A stretch of 64,000 bases of DNA from Callaeas wilsoni. Taxonomy: Eukaryota; Chordata; Aves; Passeriformes; Callaeidae. The stretch lies in NCBI GenBank assembly GCA_013398955.1, contig VWPU01001245.1, positions 84,895 through 148,894 of the forward strand, written 5' to 3'. The position numbers and the translations under genes are program-made. The notes beneath the pieces are model-generated. The model was not told the DNA's origin, ran no database searches, and saw only the letters and a list, made by a program, of their open reading frames with translations. Numbering within the stretch: the stretch's first letter is position 1; the number at the start of each line of letters is the position of its first letter. Below are positions 37,958 to 51,280 of the stretch, one piece after another.

Positions 37958-38702
37958 GGTGCCCAAAGACCCTTGGGAATGGAAGGACTGAAATCCCCCA
38001 GTGCAGTGAGATCTGAGCTGGGCCTCGCCCACGGCAGCTCCAGGTGGGTGCTGGGCGCTCAGCACGGGCACGGCTTTGTGGGTACTGCAAGCAGTTAATG
38101 GCACAAAACAGAGGGAAGGCAGATCTCACAAAATCTTACACACAAGTGATTAGGAGATATCAGGATGTGCTGTCAGCTGTCTCCTGTGCTCTTCCTCCTA
38201 TGCCCTAAATGGCATCAGCTGTCTTGTACTTGTTGAAGAAAGGAGGAAGAACATGACCAGTCTCTTTAGGTGAGATCTGAAGCGGAAACAGAACCTCAAA
38301 TGGAAAGTGAGTGAGGTTACAGCCCCGTAACCCAGCTGACTACAAAAAGGGAAGCTTCTCAGACTCGAACCTGACTGGTGATCAGCTCTCTGAAAGTTAA
38401 GCGCACGCAATAAATAACCCCACCCCTTCTATTGGCCCAGACCGCTCTGAGCTGTGAATGGACCAATTTAGACAACTTCAGACCCATATTTCTCCTCCCA
38501 TTTTTAGACCAGCTTTATACTCTGATGCTCCAGGGGCGACTTTCACCTCACTCTAGCCTGAATGACAGCAATTCGGGCGTTGTTTTCAGCAGGACCAGAC
38601 TTTTTACAGCCTGAGGAGCCTTTGTGGGTTCTTCCAAGGTAGACCCCGTTCTAATATTAGTAGTGTGTGAGAAGTGTGGTCATACTGCCAGCCCTCCACG
38701 GC

Positions 38703-38736
38703 TATAAGTGTAACAAACCAGTTCCATTTGTCATTC
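38703..38736 (+). promoter_or_regulatory. BLK: Candidate BLK core promoter: TATA-like box and initiator
   Basis: TATAAG lies at 38703-38708 and an initiator-like TCATTC at 38731-38736. The A at 38733 is 30 bases below the box, the expected spacing. The exon-like stretch that follows ends in a perfect splice donor. It is on the BLK strand, upstream of the coding exons, and in non-repeat DNA. Use by BLK is inferred from position only. Confidence 0.35.
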
Positions 38737-38944
38737 AGCTGTTGGCAACAGGAAACCACCAGCAGCAACTCAACACGCGACGAAAAGAAGAATTAGGCTT
38801 CTCTCTTTCTGCATGGTCCAAGGATTGAAACTCATCAAAAGGAGCCGATGGTCCTAAGCTGATGATCTGGAAAGAGTTTTTCAACTCTGGTGGACAGCTA
38901 AGATCAAGTGGGATATGATTTAATCTGAACATAGGACTCTAAAG
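38733..38944 (+). other. BLK: Candidate untranslated first exon of BLK
   Basis: The first coding exon of BLK has only one base before its ATG, so the 5' UTR must come from an upstream exon. This 212-base stretch begins at the initiator A and ends AAAG followed by GTAAGTG (donor at 38945-38950), a complete consensus match. It would splice to the acceptor at 57006 across an 18 kb intron. It holds four ATGs with short frames (38813-38857, 38848-38862, 38862-38918, 38915-38923), which would act as small upstream ORFs. No transcript evidence is available, and another start site for BLK is possible. Confidence 0.35.
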
Positions 38945-39839
38945 GTAAGTGCAAACGATTTTCCAGCAGTTTTCCTTCCTGTCTGGTGCTCCACTGGGCG
39001 TATTTCCTTAGGGTATTTAAAGATTTAGCCCATCCATGGACCAACCATTACTAAGGCCTTTAGGATTAGGGTGGCATGTCCCATGAGCCAAACTGCTGCT
39101 GTGGACCAGGATAGGAGGTGTGTTTGTCTTTCCTTCTGGCAGTTTCCCAGTGCTGGAATTGGGAACACTCTGGGGTGGGACTGATGCTCCAAGTTGGACG
39201 CTCACCCAGTGGGTTCTCTCTGAGGCACAGATCAACGTTTTTTCTCTTAAAAATAGTGAAAGTAGATGACAGCAAAGACTGAATGAGTTTCATCCAACTG
39301 AATTTCTCGGAAATGAGAGTGACAGGAGAAAGTGAAATCAGGGACCCAGTTCTGAAGTTGAGAGGAGGTGGAAGTTTGGCTGCTCAGCTTCCAACACAGC
39401 AACCATCGGGTGCTGTGGACAGTGCGGGGAAGGGTTGAATCTTTAATTCCCCATTTGTGGAGAGGCACATTTGGGATCTTTGAGGATTTTTGCTTTCTTC
39501 CACCCCACAGATGGTTTAAATAGTGTCATTGGATGTAATATTTTGTTTTCACCAGCTCCTCTACTGAAGTGAGTAAAACCACTGCAAAGTTAATGATGGT
39601 TGTAGACGAACCTTCTGGCAAAGTTGGAAATCTCCAACGGAGCTATAGGAAGAGTGGACTTGCTGCTTCTACCCTGGTCACTTTGCAGGGTCTGCACTAA
39701 GCCCGTAAATTCCCTTCCTGATTAAAATTTAGGTCAGACTCAAAATTCCAGAGCTCTAGGTTGGAGTGTAGATGTTTCAGCATATCCGTGCTTGCTGTAG
39801 CACTTTTGGGAGGGAATGGCACTTGCCGTGTTGCGGGGT

Positions 39840-39847
39840 ATTTGCAT
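39840..39847 (-). promoter_or_regulatory. Octamer motif ATTTGCAT
   Basis: This is a perfect octamer in reverse orientation, about 1.1 kb downstream of the candidate BLK start site. OCT2 and its co-activator act in B cells, so a role in BLK expression is conceivable. Confidence 0.3.
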
Positions 39848-41846
39848 CTCAGACCTCCTCAGGTGTTTCCTTGGGGCTTTGTGACCGGTGATACCCCACT
39901 GAATGCTCTTCACGGTGCTTTAGTTACCCCACTCATGATTTGGGGCTATTTCTTGCCTCTCATGCCAGGCTGCTCTGATATTTAATTGATTATGGATCTT
40001 TAACAGTGCAAAACCAGGACGCTGCCGGCAGCGAGGGTTCCTGCTGCATGCAGAGCACACGCACATGGTCGCTGCTCGGGTACGTGCTGGAGATGGAGAA
40101 GGCAGATGGAAATGAAGAATAAAAAAAGGACAGCTGCAGGGCAGCCCAGGCACCCTCATTGATATGCTTGGTCAGTCATTCTGTCAAGGTTTAAGTCATT
40201 TTTATCAGAAGATTTGAGGGCTGCAGAGCTTGTGATTTCTCTTTCACATTTTGCTTTCTTTTCCCAGACCTCCTGCAGCATTTTCATTATATTGGTATCC
40301 AAAAGTCAGTGAAAAAACCCTTCTGGCCCGTTCTTGTTTTGTTCTGCCAATACAGGGCTATTTCTGCCCCATGAGGATTGTGAAGTCAAAACCTGAATTT
40401 TCTGATGGAGGAGGAAAGACCCAAGGCATAGTTAAGTGAAAATTTTGCAAATGTGCTGCTGATTATTCTTCATCTTCTTTTCCAGTGGATTCCCATGTTC
40501 AGTTTAATCAGTGTGGGATATTCTGGGATGCTGTAATACCCCGGGCTTTCAGCTGAGATGGTGTGCTCCCAGCTCCTCTTAACTAAACCCACAATATCCC
40601 AGGATGGGCATCCCATTCCCTCATAATTTGGGCTGTGTGTCTGTCTCAAACACAGCTATCAGCTCCTTGATTTTTGCTTTGTGGCTTTCTTCCTTACTGA
40701 CCTTTCAACCTTTAATTCTCTGCGGCCCCTTGATGGGCACATCAGCATCCGAAAAGGCCTTGAGGACATTTTCAGGAAGAGCCCAGGTTTTTTGTCACCT
40801 CAAGCAGGTGTGGAAATGGGGATTCACATGGATGGATTTCACAGGGATCACAGGGGTGCGTTGAGTAGAGAAGGAGCTCCTGGGCACACTGTTACTTCAT
40901 CATTATTTGCCTTCCTTCCTTCCCCTCATTCTTTCCATTCCATCTGGCTTAAAAAAGGAATTTCCTCTCTGCTCCTCCACGGTTCACGAGCCTCTGGAGG
41001 CAACCAAGCGTTGCTTCCATGTGGGTGAGTTCCCTTATAGCCAACCATTTCGTGCAAGGGTTCTATCACGGGCAAAAAATCCTTCAGGACACCTGGGGCT
41101 AAATCCTGCTGGAATCCTCGCCAGCCCCAAAGTTTCCATCCATGTCTTAATTCCATGTGGTGCAAGTCAGCTTTTTTCATTAGGCTGACACCACATTGCA
41201 AGATTAGAAGTAGCTGGGGGGGTAAGAAAGGATAAAATTCTCCCTTGCAGAGGTCTTGGCAACAAATTACAACCCCAGGGTCCTGATGCTGCTCATGGAA
41301 GGAGCAGTTGCACCACTGGACATCACTGGACAAAACAGGCTACGCAGGGTCATGGTTCTTGCTTAAAAATAAATAGGAATGTAAACCAGAATTCCAGTAT
41401 TTCATGCTGGACAAGATATTTGCTTCTCACAGGTCAGCCTATTTTCCATATCAGGTTTAAATCCATTACAATATCCAGCCAAAAAAATCTCCCCCACCCC
41501 CAAAACCCAAACTCAAACCACAGCAGCTCCTTCTGTAGAAATAAAAGAATGGGTTTCGACTATAATTTTTTCCAAGAAAAAGTTGCAGCTGAGCAGGAGA
41601 ACAATGTTCCTGTGGTTTTGCGGAGCAATTTTGTCTTTGCTAATGTTGGTCAGTTTTAATTTCAAAAACATTGTGGGCTTGCCTATTCAAACTTCCAAAC
41701 CCAGTGATAAATGCCTGAAGGAGAGGGACATGGTTGAGCAGAGGTGCGGGAAGTGTGAACTGTGTGGAATTACTGCAAGAAATGGTGTTGCTTCATTTGC
41801 TGGAGACACAGCAAAGAGGGAGGGAATAAACTTCTTGTCCGCCACG

Positions 41847-42000
41847 GAATCATGGAATGGTTTGGGTCAGAAGGGACCTTCAGAATCAGCTCATTCCAAC
41901 TCCCTGCCATTGGCAGGGACACCTTCCACTGTCCCAGGTTTTTCCAAGCCCTGTCCAACTTGGCCTTGGACACTTCCAGGGATGGGACATCCACCATGGG
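41847..42000 (-). repeat. CR1 LINE fragment, minus orientation
   Basis: It contains 'ggaatcatggaatggtttgg', 'ccttccactgtcccaggttt' and 'ccttggacacttccaggga'. Confidence 0.9.
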
Positions 42001-44914
42001 CAGGACAGGCAGTCATGAGTCGTTCTGTGAAGGAAATTATTGCTGGTCATTAGGAAGTGATTTTAAGGCTATGGAAATTGGAGGGCTGGGATAGACTGAT
42101 AGGAAGCAGTGGGAATTTCCATCACTGAAAGCTTTGAAGTACAAATTAGGGGGTTTCTGAGATTAATGACCTTCATGGTGCCAGTCCTGTTTCTGCCACC
42201 CTGTGAAATACATGTGGCTCCTGAAGTGAAATGTGCTTTTCAGAATCATCCCCCTGCATTTCCGCCCTTTTATTTATTTACTTACATACTTATAAAATCG
42301 TTTTCCAAATTTGATCCAACCTCACTGATGATTTCTGCTCCTCTGGAAGCCGTGGAATGTGTTACTGACCAAAAAACAGCGAGCAGGACCCCTGTGGTCC
42401 TGTGTGTCAGGCACGCAGGAGACACGGCAGAAATAATAAACGCCTGGCTCACAAATGAATTCTTTGCTACTTAACGAGCAGAGAGGAATGAAGAATTACT
42501 CAGTGTCCGGCATGCCTGGTCTGCCTTGGTGATGGCAGAATCGGGAATGATTTTGGTGGACGAAGGTTGGTTGAAAAAACTCTTTGTCCCTTGATGGACC
42601 TTACGGCCAAGAGGCAAAAGAGGTGCTTGGCCCCGTGCCCAAGGCCCCATGGTCCCAATTCACTACAGGATGGTGCTTCCTCATACATGGAAGGTCCCTC
42701 TTCTCTATGAAACCTGGGGTGGGAAAGAAAAACTGTAACAAAACACGGTTTTTAACAGAGGAACTGCTGGACTTCTTTCAGCCCAGACAGTTTCTTGCCC
42801 AACACCGGAGCTATGGTGGCATCCAGGGTTATGCGAACGACTCGGAACCATGAAATTTGGGGCAGAACATCTCAAAATGTGTCTATAGGAGGATGATGCT
42901 TGAGAAGTGGGCTTTGAATAGAGGTTAAATTTGACCTGTGGAAAAATCAAGGTGTCACCTGCAGTGCGTGATGGAAAGAGGGAGAAGTGATGTCGTGTTA
43001 AGCACGCAGAGGAATTGATAAAAAAGCTTTAAATTGACTTTTATCTCAGCATTTTTTCCTGGCTCTCCCTTGCATATTTGGCCTTGACCATTTTAGAAGC
43101 AGAGGAAGAAGAGCACAGCTGCTTGAGACATTAATGCAGCAAACTTGCACGATTATTATTCTTTTTTTCCAGTGAAAGGTGCCAGTATCGGTGGTGTTTC
43201 TGTGACAGAACCTTTTGAAAAGTGGTGATTTCCCATGGAATGCTTTTTCTTCCCCTGAAAATTGTGGTGAAAAAGTTGGAAAAAGCATTCCAAAAGTCAA
43301 TGAGTGGTCTGGCAATGAATAATAACTGTGAGTGGAAGGGGACTGTGCGAGTGGGACTCTGTTCAAGACTGGTCCTAAGCAGGTGAGAAGAAATCCTGCT
43401 TGTTTTAGTGCAGTACTGCAGATGCCAGGCAGAACATGGACACTGGCAAAGCAAGAAACTTTAGGAAATAAGATTTCTTCTGGCTGCGAAGCAATAAATT
43501 CAGACCAGATCAAATGTGAGGTAACCTGAGAGTGGATTAGCCCCATCACTTCTGTGCCATAAAAAATGACTTTCTGTAACAAACCTGGTTGCGAGGTTTG
43601 GCCTTGTTCTGCCACATTTCTGTCTCCTTCGAGCACCATAAGGATGTTTCGATATCGTTTTAATTCTGAAAATCGAGTTAATCTTCTAATTTTGGATAAG
43701 GGATTAAAAAGTAGTGGGTTCCTTCTTTCTTTAAGAGCATCAGAAAGGCAATAACATTGAGACAAGGTCTTGGCTGCTGCAAGTAGCCAAGAATAGTCAT
43801 GTTGTGAATGTAGGAGAAGCCCGGCAGGGAGGACTGGTCTGGGTAGGAGTCACTTTCTCTGTCCAAAAAGGCTTTTCCTCACGGGATCCAGACAAAATCT
43901 CTTTGTGGCACTGACTAGCAGAATATCTCCCAGTTGCCATCAATCGAAACCTGCATTTTCATCTCAGTCCTTGGAGCTATCCCTGCAAAACCACTGGGAT
44001 TTAATAATAAATAACAATAGTGAAACAAGAGAGAGCCCATCCTCAACCTGCACTTGGGGCGATCTGGTACCTGGTGCCTCTGTCTGAGTGTCATCACAAA
44101 CACAGGGAGGGGATCAGGGAAAATCCTCTGTTTTCCTCCAAATCAGGGGAAAAGGGATAGCCTGTCTCTTGGAAAGCAGAGATCCAACAGGAGGGCTGGT
44201 GAAATCAGGATAGACTTCAGATAAACATAATAAACATATATGTATAAATATAATCCTGGAGCCACCACAGCTCCTGCAGAATGGGGACCACCAGGGGTTT
44301 GGATGCAGCCACCAAATTTTTCAGAGTGGGAGATGAACCCCAATATTGCCTGCTTTAGTAGTAGAGATGCTGCCTCAGTGTTCAAAAAGTCCTCAGAGAG
44401 CTCCAAAAGTCTCAAAATGGAGGCTGGTGGGGTGGTTACATAACACATCGGCCTCTTCCAGGAGCAACAGGACATTGTAAATAAGCTTTTAATCTGCTAG
44501 AGGAGTGGGAACAGGGAGGTTCTGATGGTAAAGGAGACTACTCATTCCTAAAAGGGAAGAGAAAAGCTTGGCTAGCCCATGAAAACAATGTCTGGAGGAA
44601 ATGAGCTGCCCAGCTTTTACAGAGGCAGGATAGGGAAGAAGTCCTGGGGGCCAGATGGAAGAGGAGAGGTACCTTCATCCCTCTTGGTGGGTTCAGTTCA
44701 AAGCTGGAGTTGCTTCTGCAGCATAAATCCCAACAGGAATGCCTTTGGTTCAGTGTGAAATGGATAAAACGCCATGGGATGGGCATTGCTGCACAAAGAG
44801 GCTGTGCAGGGGCCACCATTGCAGGAGTCTGGCCGTGGGGTCATCCTGGTGGGCTGTGGGGTCATTTGGAGGGAGATTTCCTCATTTCCCAGGAATGGCT
44901 TCAAACTGACAGAG

Positions 44915-45123
44915 AGTAGATTTAGACTGGATATTAGGAAGTAATATCACAGGGTGCCCAGAGAAGCTGTGGCTGCCCCTGTATGTGTCCAAGGCCAGGT
45001 TGGAGTGGGATTGGAGCAACCTGGGATAGTGGAAGGTGTCCCTGGCCTCGGCAAGGGGTGGAAGGGGATGATCTTTAAGGTCCCTTCCAACCCAAACTAT
45101 TTTGTGATTCTGTAATTCCGTGA
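44915..45123 (+). repeat. CR1 LINE fragment, plus orientation
   Basis: It contains 'tagactggatattaggaagt', 'gagaagctgtggctgcccct', 'caacctgggatagtggaagg' and ends 'ttgtgattctgtaattccgt'. A short internal deletion removes the 'gaggccctggcac' part. Confidence 0.92.
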
Positions 45124-46229
45124 CTTCACGCTCATGTAGGGGCCTGCAAAGACTCTGGAGAACATCTGGGGGCTGACGTATGAAAACAGGGTGGAAGCCA
45201 CCACCAAAAGGACCCTGCTTGGCTGGGTGAGATCACAGCCCGCACTTTCAGGTCGGGGGAACAGGGACAGATGGAGCCCATCTGGAGTGACGGGGAGCTG
45301 CGAATGAGACTTTCTCCCTTTTTAGTGCCCTTTTTCACCAGCTTTCTCAGGGTTCTCCCTCCAGTTGCTTTCAGAGGACATCCCTGGGCTGAGGAAACAA
45401 ATTGTCTGGGCTTCTGGACTCCAGGCCTCATCTCGTGGCTGTGAGACCTCCAGGCTGGAGGAAACAGGAGGCACTAGGATGAAGGGATGTGCCCCAGGTG
45501 ACACACAGGATACCTTAGATACCAGAAACACCTTCCTGGGATGCAGTAGGCAAACCATACCACATCCAATCCTTTTTATTTTTAATTCTTGCTTTCCAGC
45601 AGCTTGAACTGCGGCCATCGCTGGGAGAGCCTTTGCAGCAGGAGGCTGCAGCTGCTGGGTTTCCCTGCTGTCAGCAGTGGGAATGTGTCTCAGATCAGAA
45701 GCAGGTTTCTCTCTGGAGCTGCCACGCTGTCACCCTGTTCCCAGGATGACTTGGCAGACACTGCTTCACTGCTCAGCCTTTGCTGCACCTCATGGTAGCT
45801 CCTCCTTTCCACCTCAGTGGCGGATGACAGCAGCTTTCTAAAAGAGCAACTTCCCTTTTCATAGGGGTAGGAAGTGAAGCTCATTTACCAAAGAGAGGTC
45901 ACCCACCAAATGATGAGCCCCTGGCCTAAAGCTCAAAGCGCTCCACCTAACCTGACACTGTTCGCTTCTTCCCCAGCCCCAAGCCTGATCAGCTCCACCT
46001 TCATCCCCTGCCCTTAGCTGGAGGAGAATTGGGAAGGGAAAATGCGAATTGGCGAGGGAGAAGTTTGGCAAATCTGCAGGGGCTTCCTCATTTCTGTGTC
46101 TCTAAGAGCAGGCACACCTGGCTGAGGCCTGCTGGGCTGGGTGTCTGAAATGGTGGTCTTCAGAGTCACGCAGGCTTGGAGGGTGTCAGAGGATGGTGCC
46201 AGGCTCTTTTCAGTGGTGCCCAGCCACAG

Positions 46230-46527
46230 AATGAGGGGCAATGGCCATAAAATAACCACAGGAAGTTCCACCTCAACCATGAGGAAGACATTCTTTATGT
46301 TGAGGGTGTCAGAGCACTGAAACAGCAAACACAGGGAGGGTATGGAATTCCCGATCTGAAGACATTCCACACCCACCTGGTCATGTTCCTGTGTCACCTG
46401 TTACAGGTGATCCTGCCTTAGCAAGAGGGTTGGACTTGGTGATCTCCAGAGGCCCCTTCCAATCTCAAACTATTGTGAGATTCTGGGATTCTGTGATTCT
46501 GGGATTTAGAGATTCTGAGATTCTGCG
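46230..46527 (+). repeat. CR1 fragment with an expanded 3' tail, plus orientation
   Basis: It contains 'ccacaggaagttccacctca', 'gacattctttatgttgaggg', 'ggttggacttggtgatctcc', and then at 46471-46527 a run of about six degenerate ATTCTGNGA-type units. CR1 normally ends in two to four copies of an 8-base unit, so this tail is longer than usual. Confidence 0.88.
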
Positions 46528-47570
46528 CTGACCCTCCAGGGTGAGGGACACAGTGTGGCCCCCAAGGACTTGCAGGCCCCAGTGTATGGCCCAGACAGCC
46601 TTGCAGCCCTCCATGGGGTTGTTTTCCTTCGTCAGGAGTGCAGTGGCAGAGGCAAGGCTGATTCCCATCGCACATTTCCAGAGGGGGCACGACACACGTG
46701 TACCCTGGAGCAGCCGCCCCCACCCCACACATCATCGTGTCCTTAGCCACCCTCTTGTTGTCCTTGTGTCCTATGGCTGGTAAAGGTCTTCTGACGTGAC
46801 CTCAGCTCAGATCTGCCCTGTGAAGCTTTTCCTCCCGTAAACAACACCACCAGCGTGGGGTGACCTTTAGCTTGTGCATCACACCCGGCAGATGTCGGCT
46901 CGTGTTTGTCCTGCTCAGTGGGGGCCGCTGACGTGTAAACGGCGTGGGGTCATCCCAGCCTCGAGCTGGCCGAGACCAAGCATCCTTTTCCCTCCTGCTG
47001 CCACGTACAACACAGAGCTGACGCCATGCAATTACCCACAGAGGTGTACAGGGTGTTTTTTGGGGGCCTCGTGTCTGCAACAGCTTAAGAAAAAACACTG
47101 AAAACACCCCAGAGGAGCCAGCTCATTACACACCCACCATGGGAAGCCTCTGTAGAAACAAATCCTGCTTCTTATACAACATTTATCTCCCAGGACAGAG
47201 TTTCAGTCTCTCAATTGAACATGCTGAGGCAAAGTGAGAAAGTCACTTCCTCAGAGCCACCCACAAGTCCCTGACCAGGTCTTCATTCGTTAGACCACGC
47301 TGCTATGGTTGAGTAGGTTCATAGAGGGATGGGGCTGGCTGGAACAAGATGTGTTTCAGCAGAAAAAGGTCTTTTTTTAGTCACAGAAAGGAAAGATCTT
47401 TGCAAAGCCAGTTTGTTGGGTTGTTTCCTGAAATTTGGTGGTTTGCATAGTGGAAGCACAATCCATTCACAGTCATTTTCGCTGTTTTTAATGACAGCTG
47501 TTAATAGCCTGTGGCGTTTACTGGCATTTGTGTCTGGATTCTCTTTGTGTTTCTCGCCTTCTTCATTGCT

Positions 47571-47578
47571 ATTTGCAT
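47571..47578 (-). promoter_or_regulatory. Octamer motif ATTTGCAT
   Basis: This is a perfect octamer in reverse orientation, inside probable BLK intron 1. It is one of five between 33 and 51.3 kb. Confidence 0.25.
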
Positions 47579-50173
47579 TGGCCAGGTTGTCTGGGAAGTG
47601 CAACTCCCACTCCCTCCCAGGTGATCATTTTTATATTCAAAATAGAGCAAGGAATCCTCGGGGGGGAGAAAAGAGTCAGTTCTGACACAAAGACCTGATT
47701 AAAAAAAGAAAGCCCATTAAAAGCATTTGCAAAACCAGGCTGCTCCTGCGATCTGCAGGGTGTAAAGCTGTTGGTCCTATGGATAGTGTGGATGTGGTGG
47801 AAGCCAGAGGCCTCTAAAAGGAAAATTTGGCGAGGGCCTTCAGCCCCATGGAGCATCTGTCATGGGTCCGACCAGTGGTCCGTGCGTCCTCGGATCGTGT
47901 TCCCAGGAGCAGCAGCGTAGGAAGCAGGCAAGTCGGGAACATCCCAGCCCCATCCACATTCCCCTGAGGGTGGGGAGAAGCTTAGCAGGTTTTTCTCTGT
48001 CTTCATCTGCTCTCCCATCCCTCCTTGTCCTATTTCCTTTCCCCACAATCTGCGGGTTAAAGAGATGACGGAGGCACTTCCCAGCGACTGCTGGATCTGG
48101 TTTGCAGGGATGCTGCTCCCTTGGCCTCTGCTGCAAAAGGAGGGGAGGACAAAGAAGTGCCAGGTGTGCAGATCCTGGCACTCCCATCCTCCCTGGTCTT
48201 CCAGGGCCTGGAGGGGAAGAGAGGATTTACTTGTGGGGAAGGTTGGCAGGAGCTGGACACAGCTGTGATGAGTAGGGAAGTGCTCTGGCATCCCATAGTT
48301 ATTCCTGGAGGTGTTCAGGTGGGGAATTGGAGATGTACACCTTTCCATATAGCCCTTTGCCTCAGCTGAGGGTGGTGGGAGGGAGCATCGTTCCCTCTGA
48401 GGCCTGATCCAAGAAATTGAACTCCTGAGCACCAGCCTGCCACCAGGAGGTTCATTCCTCCTCTTGGTCCTATGAAATGCTGTCCTCTTCCTAGGAAAAG
48501 TCATCCTCTGGGATGCAGGGCCTCCAGGAAGGGCCTTTCCCAGGGCAGAAGTTTGGGTGGCCACACACAGAGGTGTGGAGGCGCAGCCCATCCATCTCCT
48601 CAAGTTCTCAGGGCTGAGAGGGCCAGGACCTCCCCACATCCCTACAGATTCCTGTGGTACGTCCTCCAAGTGCTGTGAAATGGATCTTCGGGGATTCTGG
48701 CCGAGGGACCATGGCCTGTGCCCACTTCCATAGGGTTTGGATGTCAGAAAGGGGTGGCCTGCAGAGGGGATTTCTCCCTGGTGTGCTCCAACTCACCCAG
48801 GACCCATCCACAATTTGGCCCACACCCACATTGGGTAGAGAGAGATTTGAGTAGAAATTTGGGTTGAAATTCCAGGTTCTGCAGGAAGTGCTGTTGGGAA
48901 ATGCAGTTTTGCCATAAAACCTGTCACACTTGAAGAGCCCCAGAGTGGCTGCAGGTACCCAAAGGGATGTGCCTCATTCTCCTGGATCCATCCTCCTTCT
49001 TGCCCATTCCTGTGCATCCCACTGCCCCTGCATCCTGCAGAGACATTCCCAGCAGACACCCCACCTGTCTGCCTGGGCTGAGCTCATGAGGGAAGTGTGT
49101 TGAAGGGAAGTGGGATGAGCAGTCTGCCCTCCTGCTTTTCCCCTCTCCAAGACCCTGATCCCTGGCTCTGTTTCCTGGCCCGCAGCCTCCTGCAGCGCAG
49201 CCGAGCATCTGCTGGGTTCCAGCAGGATGCAAAGCTCAATGTAAGCAGCCATTTTTCCTCCAGACAGATGTTTTGATTAGGGAATGACCACTCTGGCAAC
49301 AGGAGGCTGTTTTCTTCTTCTGGAATGAGCAAGAATCTTTTATTATCTTCTTCTCTTTATTTTTTTTAAAAATTTCCCGTCAAAAAACTTTCTGTGTCTG
49401 TTTAAACTCAAGGTCCTGGAAATTTGTGTGCTCCCACCCTCCCTCCCCCCAGCCTCACACAGCCTTCTCCCATGGATTGTCCCAGCTCTTCAGAAAGGCC
49501 TGGAACAGATGGATTTTCTGCTTGGTTCATTTGTTTGGGCGAGGTTCACCTGCAAATCATGGCCTAAGAAAAATGGTAGATTTAGGGCAGATATAAGTTG
49601 TACTGGAAATGGAAAGCTGGCCTGGATTGTAGCAGGAGATCCTAAAATAAGCCAGTGGGCTTCAGTGTCTTTCCTGAAATGTGTACCCCTCACTTAGGGA
49701 TAAATCACAGGACCACAAAACTCCCGGATTTGTTGTCCGTCTGCCCCAGGCTGGCAGGGAACAGATATTTCCAAGACAATTTGGCCACACTGGCTGTGCT
49801 CGAGACTGGGACCTGTACAGGGTCCAAGACAGGGAGGTGGGATGCACTGGAGTTGGGAAGGAGGAGGATGGGGCCAGGAGAAGGAGGCACCTACAGCTGC
49901 TTTGGGGTCCTTCAGGTGTGAGAGGCTTTATGACAGACCAGCACCTACATCTGCACCTCACCTCAGAGGGAGAGCCCAGCTGCTCCTGGGGGTTCTTCTG
50001 ATGCCTTGGAGAGGCTGCCCTGGAGCAGAGGCTGGGCAGAGTGAAAGGATAAAGGGCAGGGATTTATTGAAAGGCCTTCACAGGGCACACCTTGGGCAGT
50101 GCAGGAGTCTGACAGAGACTACACCCAGGATGGACACAGTCATACGTTTTTTGGACAGATATAAGTTTTGGCC

Positions 50174-50181
50174 ATTTGCAT
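50174..50181 (-). promoter_or_regulatory. Octamer motif ATTTGCAT (extended ATTTGCATAT)
   Basis: This is a perfect octamer in reverse orientation with the favoured trailing A/T, inside probable BLK intron 1. Confidence 0.28.
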
Positions 50182-50696
50182 ATCAGAGGTTAATTGTCCA
50201 ATGACAGCTTCAGGCAGTGCAGACCCAGGCTCTCAGTTTGCTCCCCCCCAACTCGCTTTTGTTTCCATTTCTCGGAGCCTGAGACAGTGAGGTGTCCTTG
50301 ATTCTCAGGCCTGGAGAGGAAGTGTTGTGTCTGACCAAAATGGGAAAAGCAGCAGCTAACACTCTGTATGGAGCTCAGAGTCACACACTAAAGAATTGCA
50401 GGATTACAAACATATGAAAATATAAAAGCTAAAATCCTAAGGCATCACTTCACCCTCCCTCAAGGACCTTTTGCATGGAGCAGAGTGTTTGACAGAGTCC
50501 TCATTGCACAAACACAACCTGGTATCCATTAAAGATCAGGACTGGAATGGGGTCTGAACACTTCCAGGAGGATATTCCCAGTTCTCCAGCGAGGATGTGA
50601 CATGCAAACCCAACATCTGCTTCACTGCCCAGCAAGAACCACGACGCTTCTTGCTCTGGGCTCTCCAGCTCCTCATGGGGACTTCCTGCGGTGCTG

Positions 50697-50835
50697 GAAT
50701 CATGGAATCCCAGAATAGTTCGGTTTGGGTTGGAAGAGACCTTAAAGCCATGGGCAGGGACACCTTCCACTAGACCAGGTTGCTCCAAGACTCATCCAAC
50801 CTGGCCTTGAACACTTCCAGGGATGGGGCAGCCAG
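50697..50835 (-). repeat. CR1 LINE fragment, minus orientation
   Basis: It contains 'gaatcatggaatcccagaat', 'ggaagagaccttaaagccat' and 'ccttgaacacttccaggga'. The segment before 'gggcagggacacc' is shortened. Confidence 0.87.
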
Positions 50836-51280
50836 TCTTTGGCCACCAGTCACAGAGGATGGTGGCTGTAGCCTCCACCTTCTGCCTCTGAGAAAGACCT
50901 TGTGCCTGGTTTCAGTGCTCTTTATAGCACAGCACATTGCTTCAGAGTTGTCTTCTTACCTCCTCTTAGCAACAAAGCTGAAAATTATTTCAAAATATGA
51001 GCTAAAAAGGACTTGACCGAAACCCAGCAGAAGCAGAAAATGATCACACCAAAAACCGCTTCAGTAGCAAATCTTCCTTCTTATTTAAGGAGCTGATCCA
51101 CCAAGATCTTCAGTAATTCTTCAATTTTGTGTCTTGCAAAGCAATTCAAGGGTGCCAGGTCAGGAAGCGTTTTGAAGAGCTATTTTATTGAGGGAAAAGA
51201 GAATTGAATGCATCTGTGATGTACTGAGAAGTGGAGGAAATTTTTTTTACTGAACTTTTTTGCTCCTTGTTGATGCAGAA

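Noticed and set aside
38190..38940. Possible solitary retroviral LTR (TATA box, AATAAA nearby)
   Set aside because: No TG...CA ends, target-site duplication or primer-binding site could be seen. A host promoter and exon explains the donor better.
33108..42120. NF-kappaB-like sites GGGATTTCCC (33108-33117) and GGGAATTTCC (42111-42120)
   Set aside because: They match the consensus, but so degenerate a motif is expected several times by chance in 64 kb. There is no further support.
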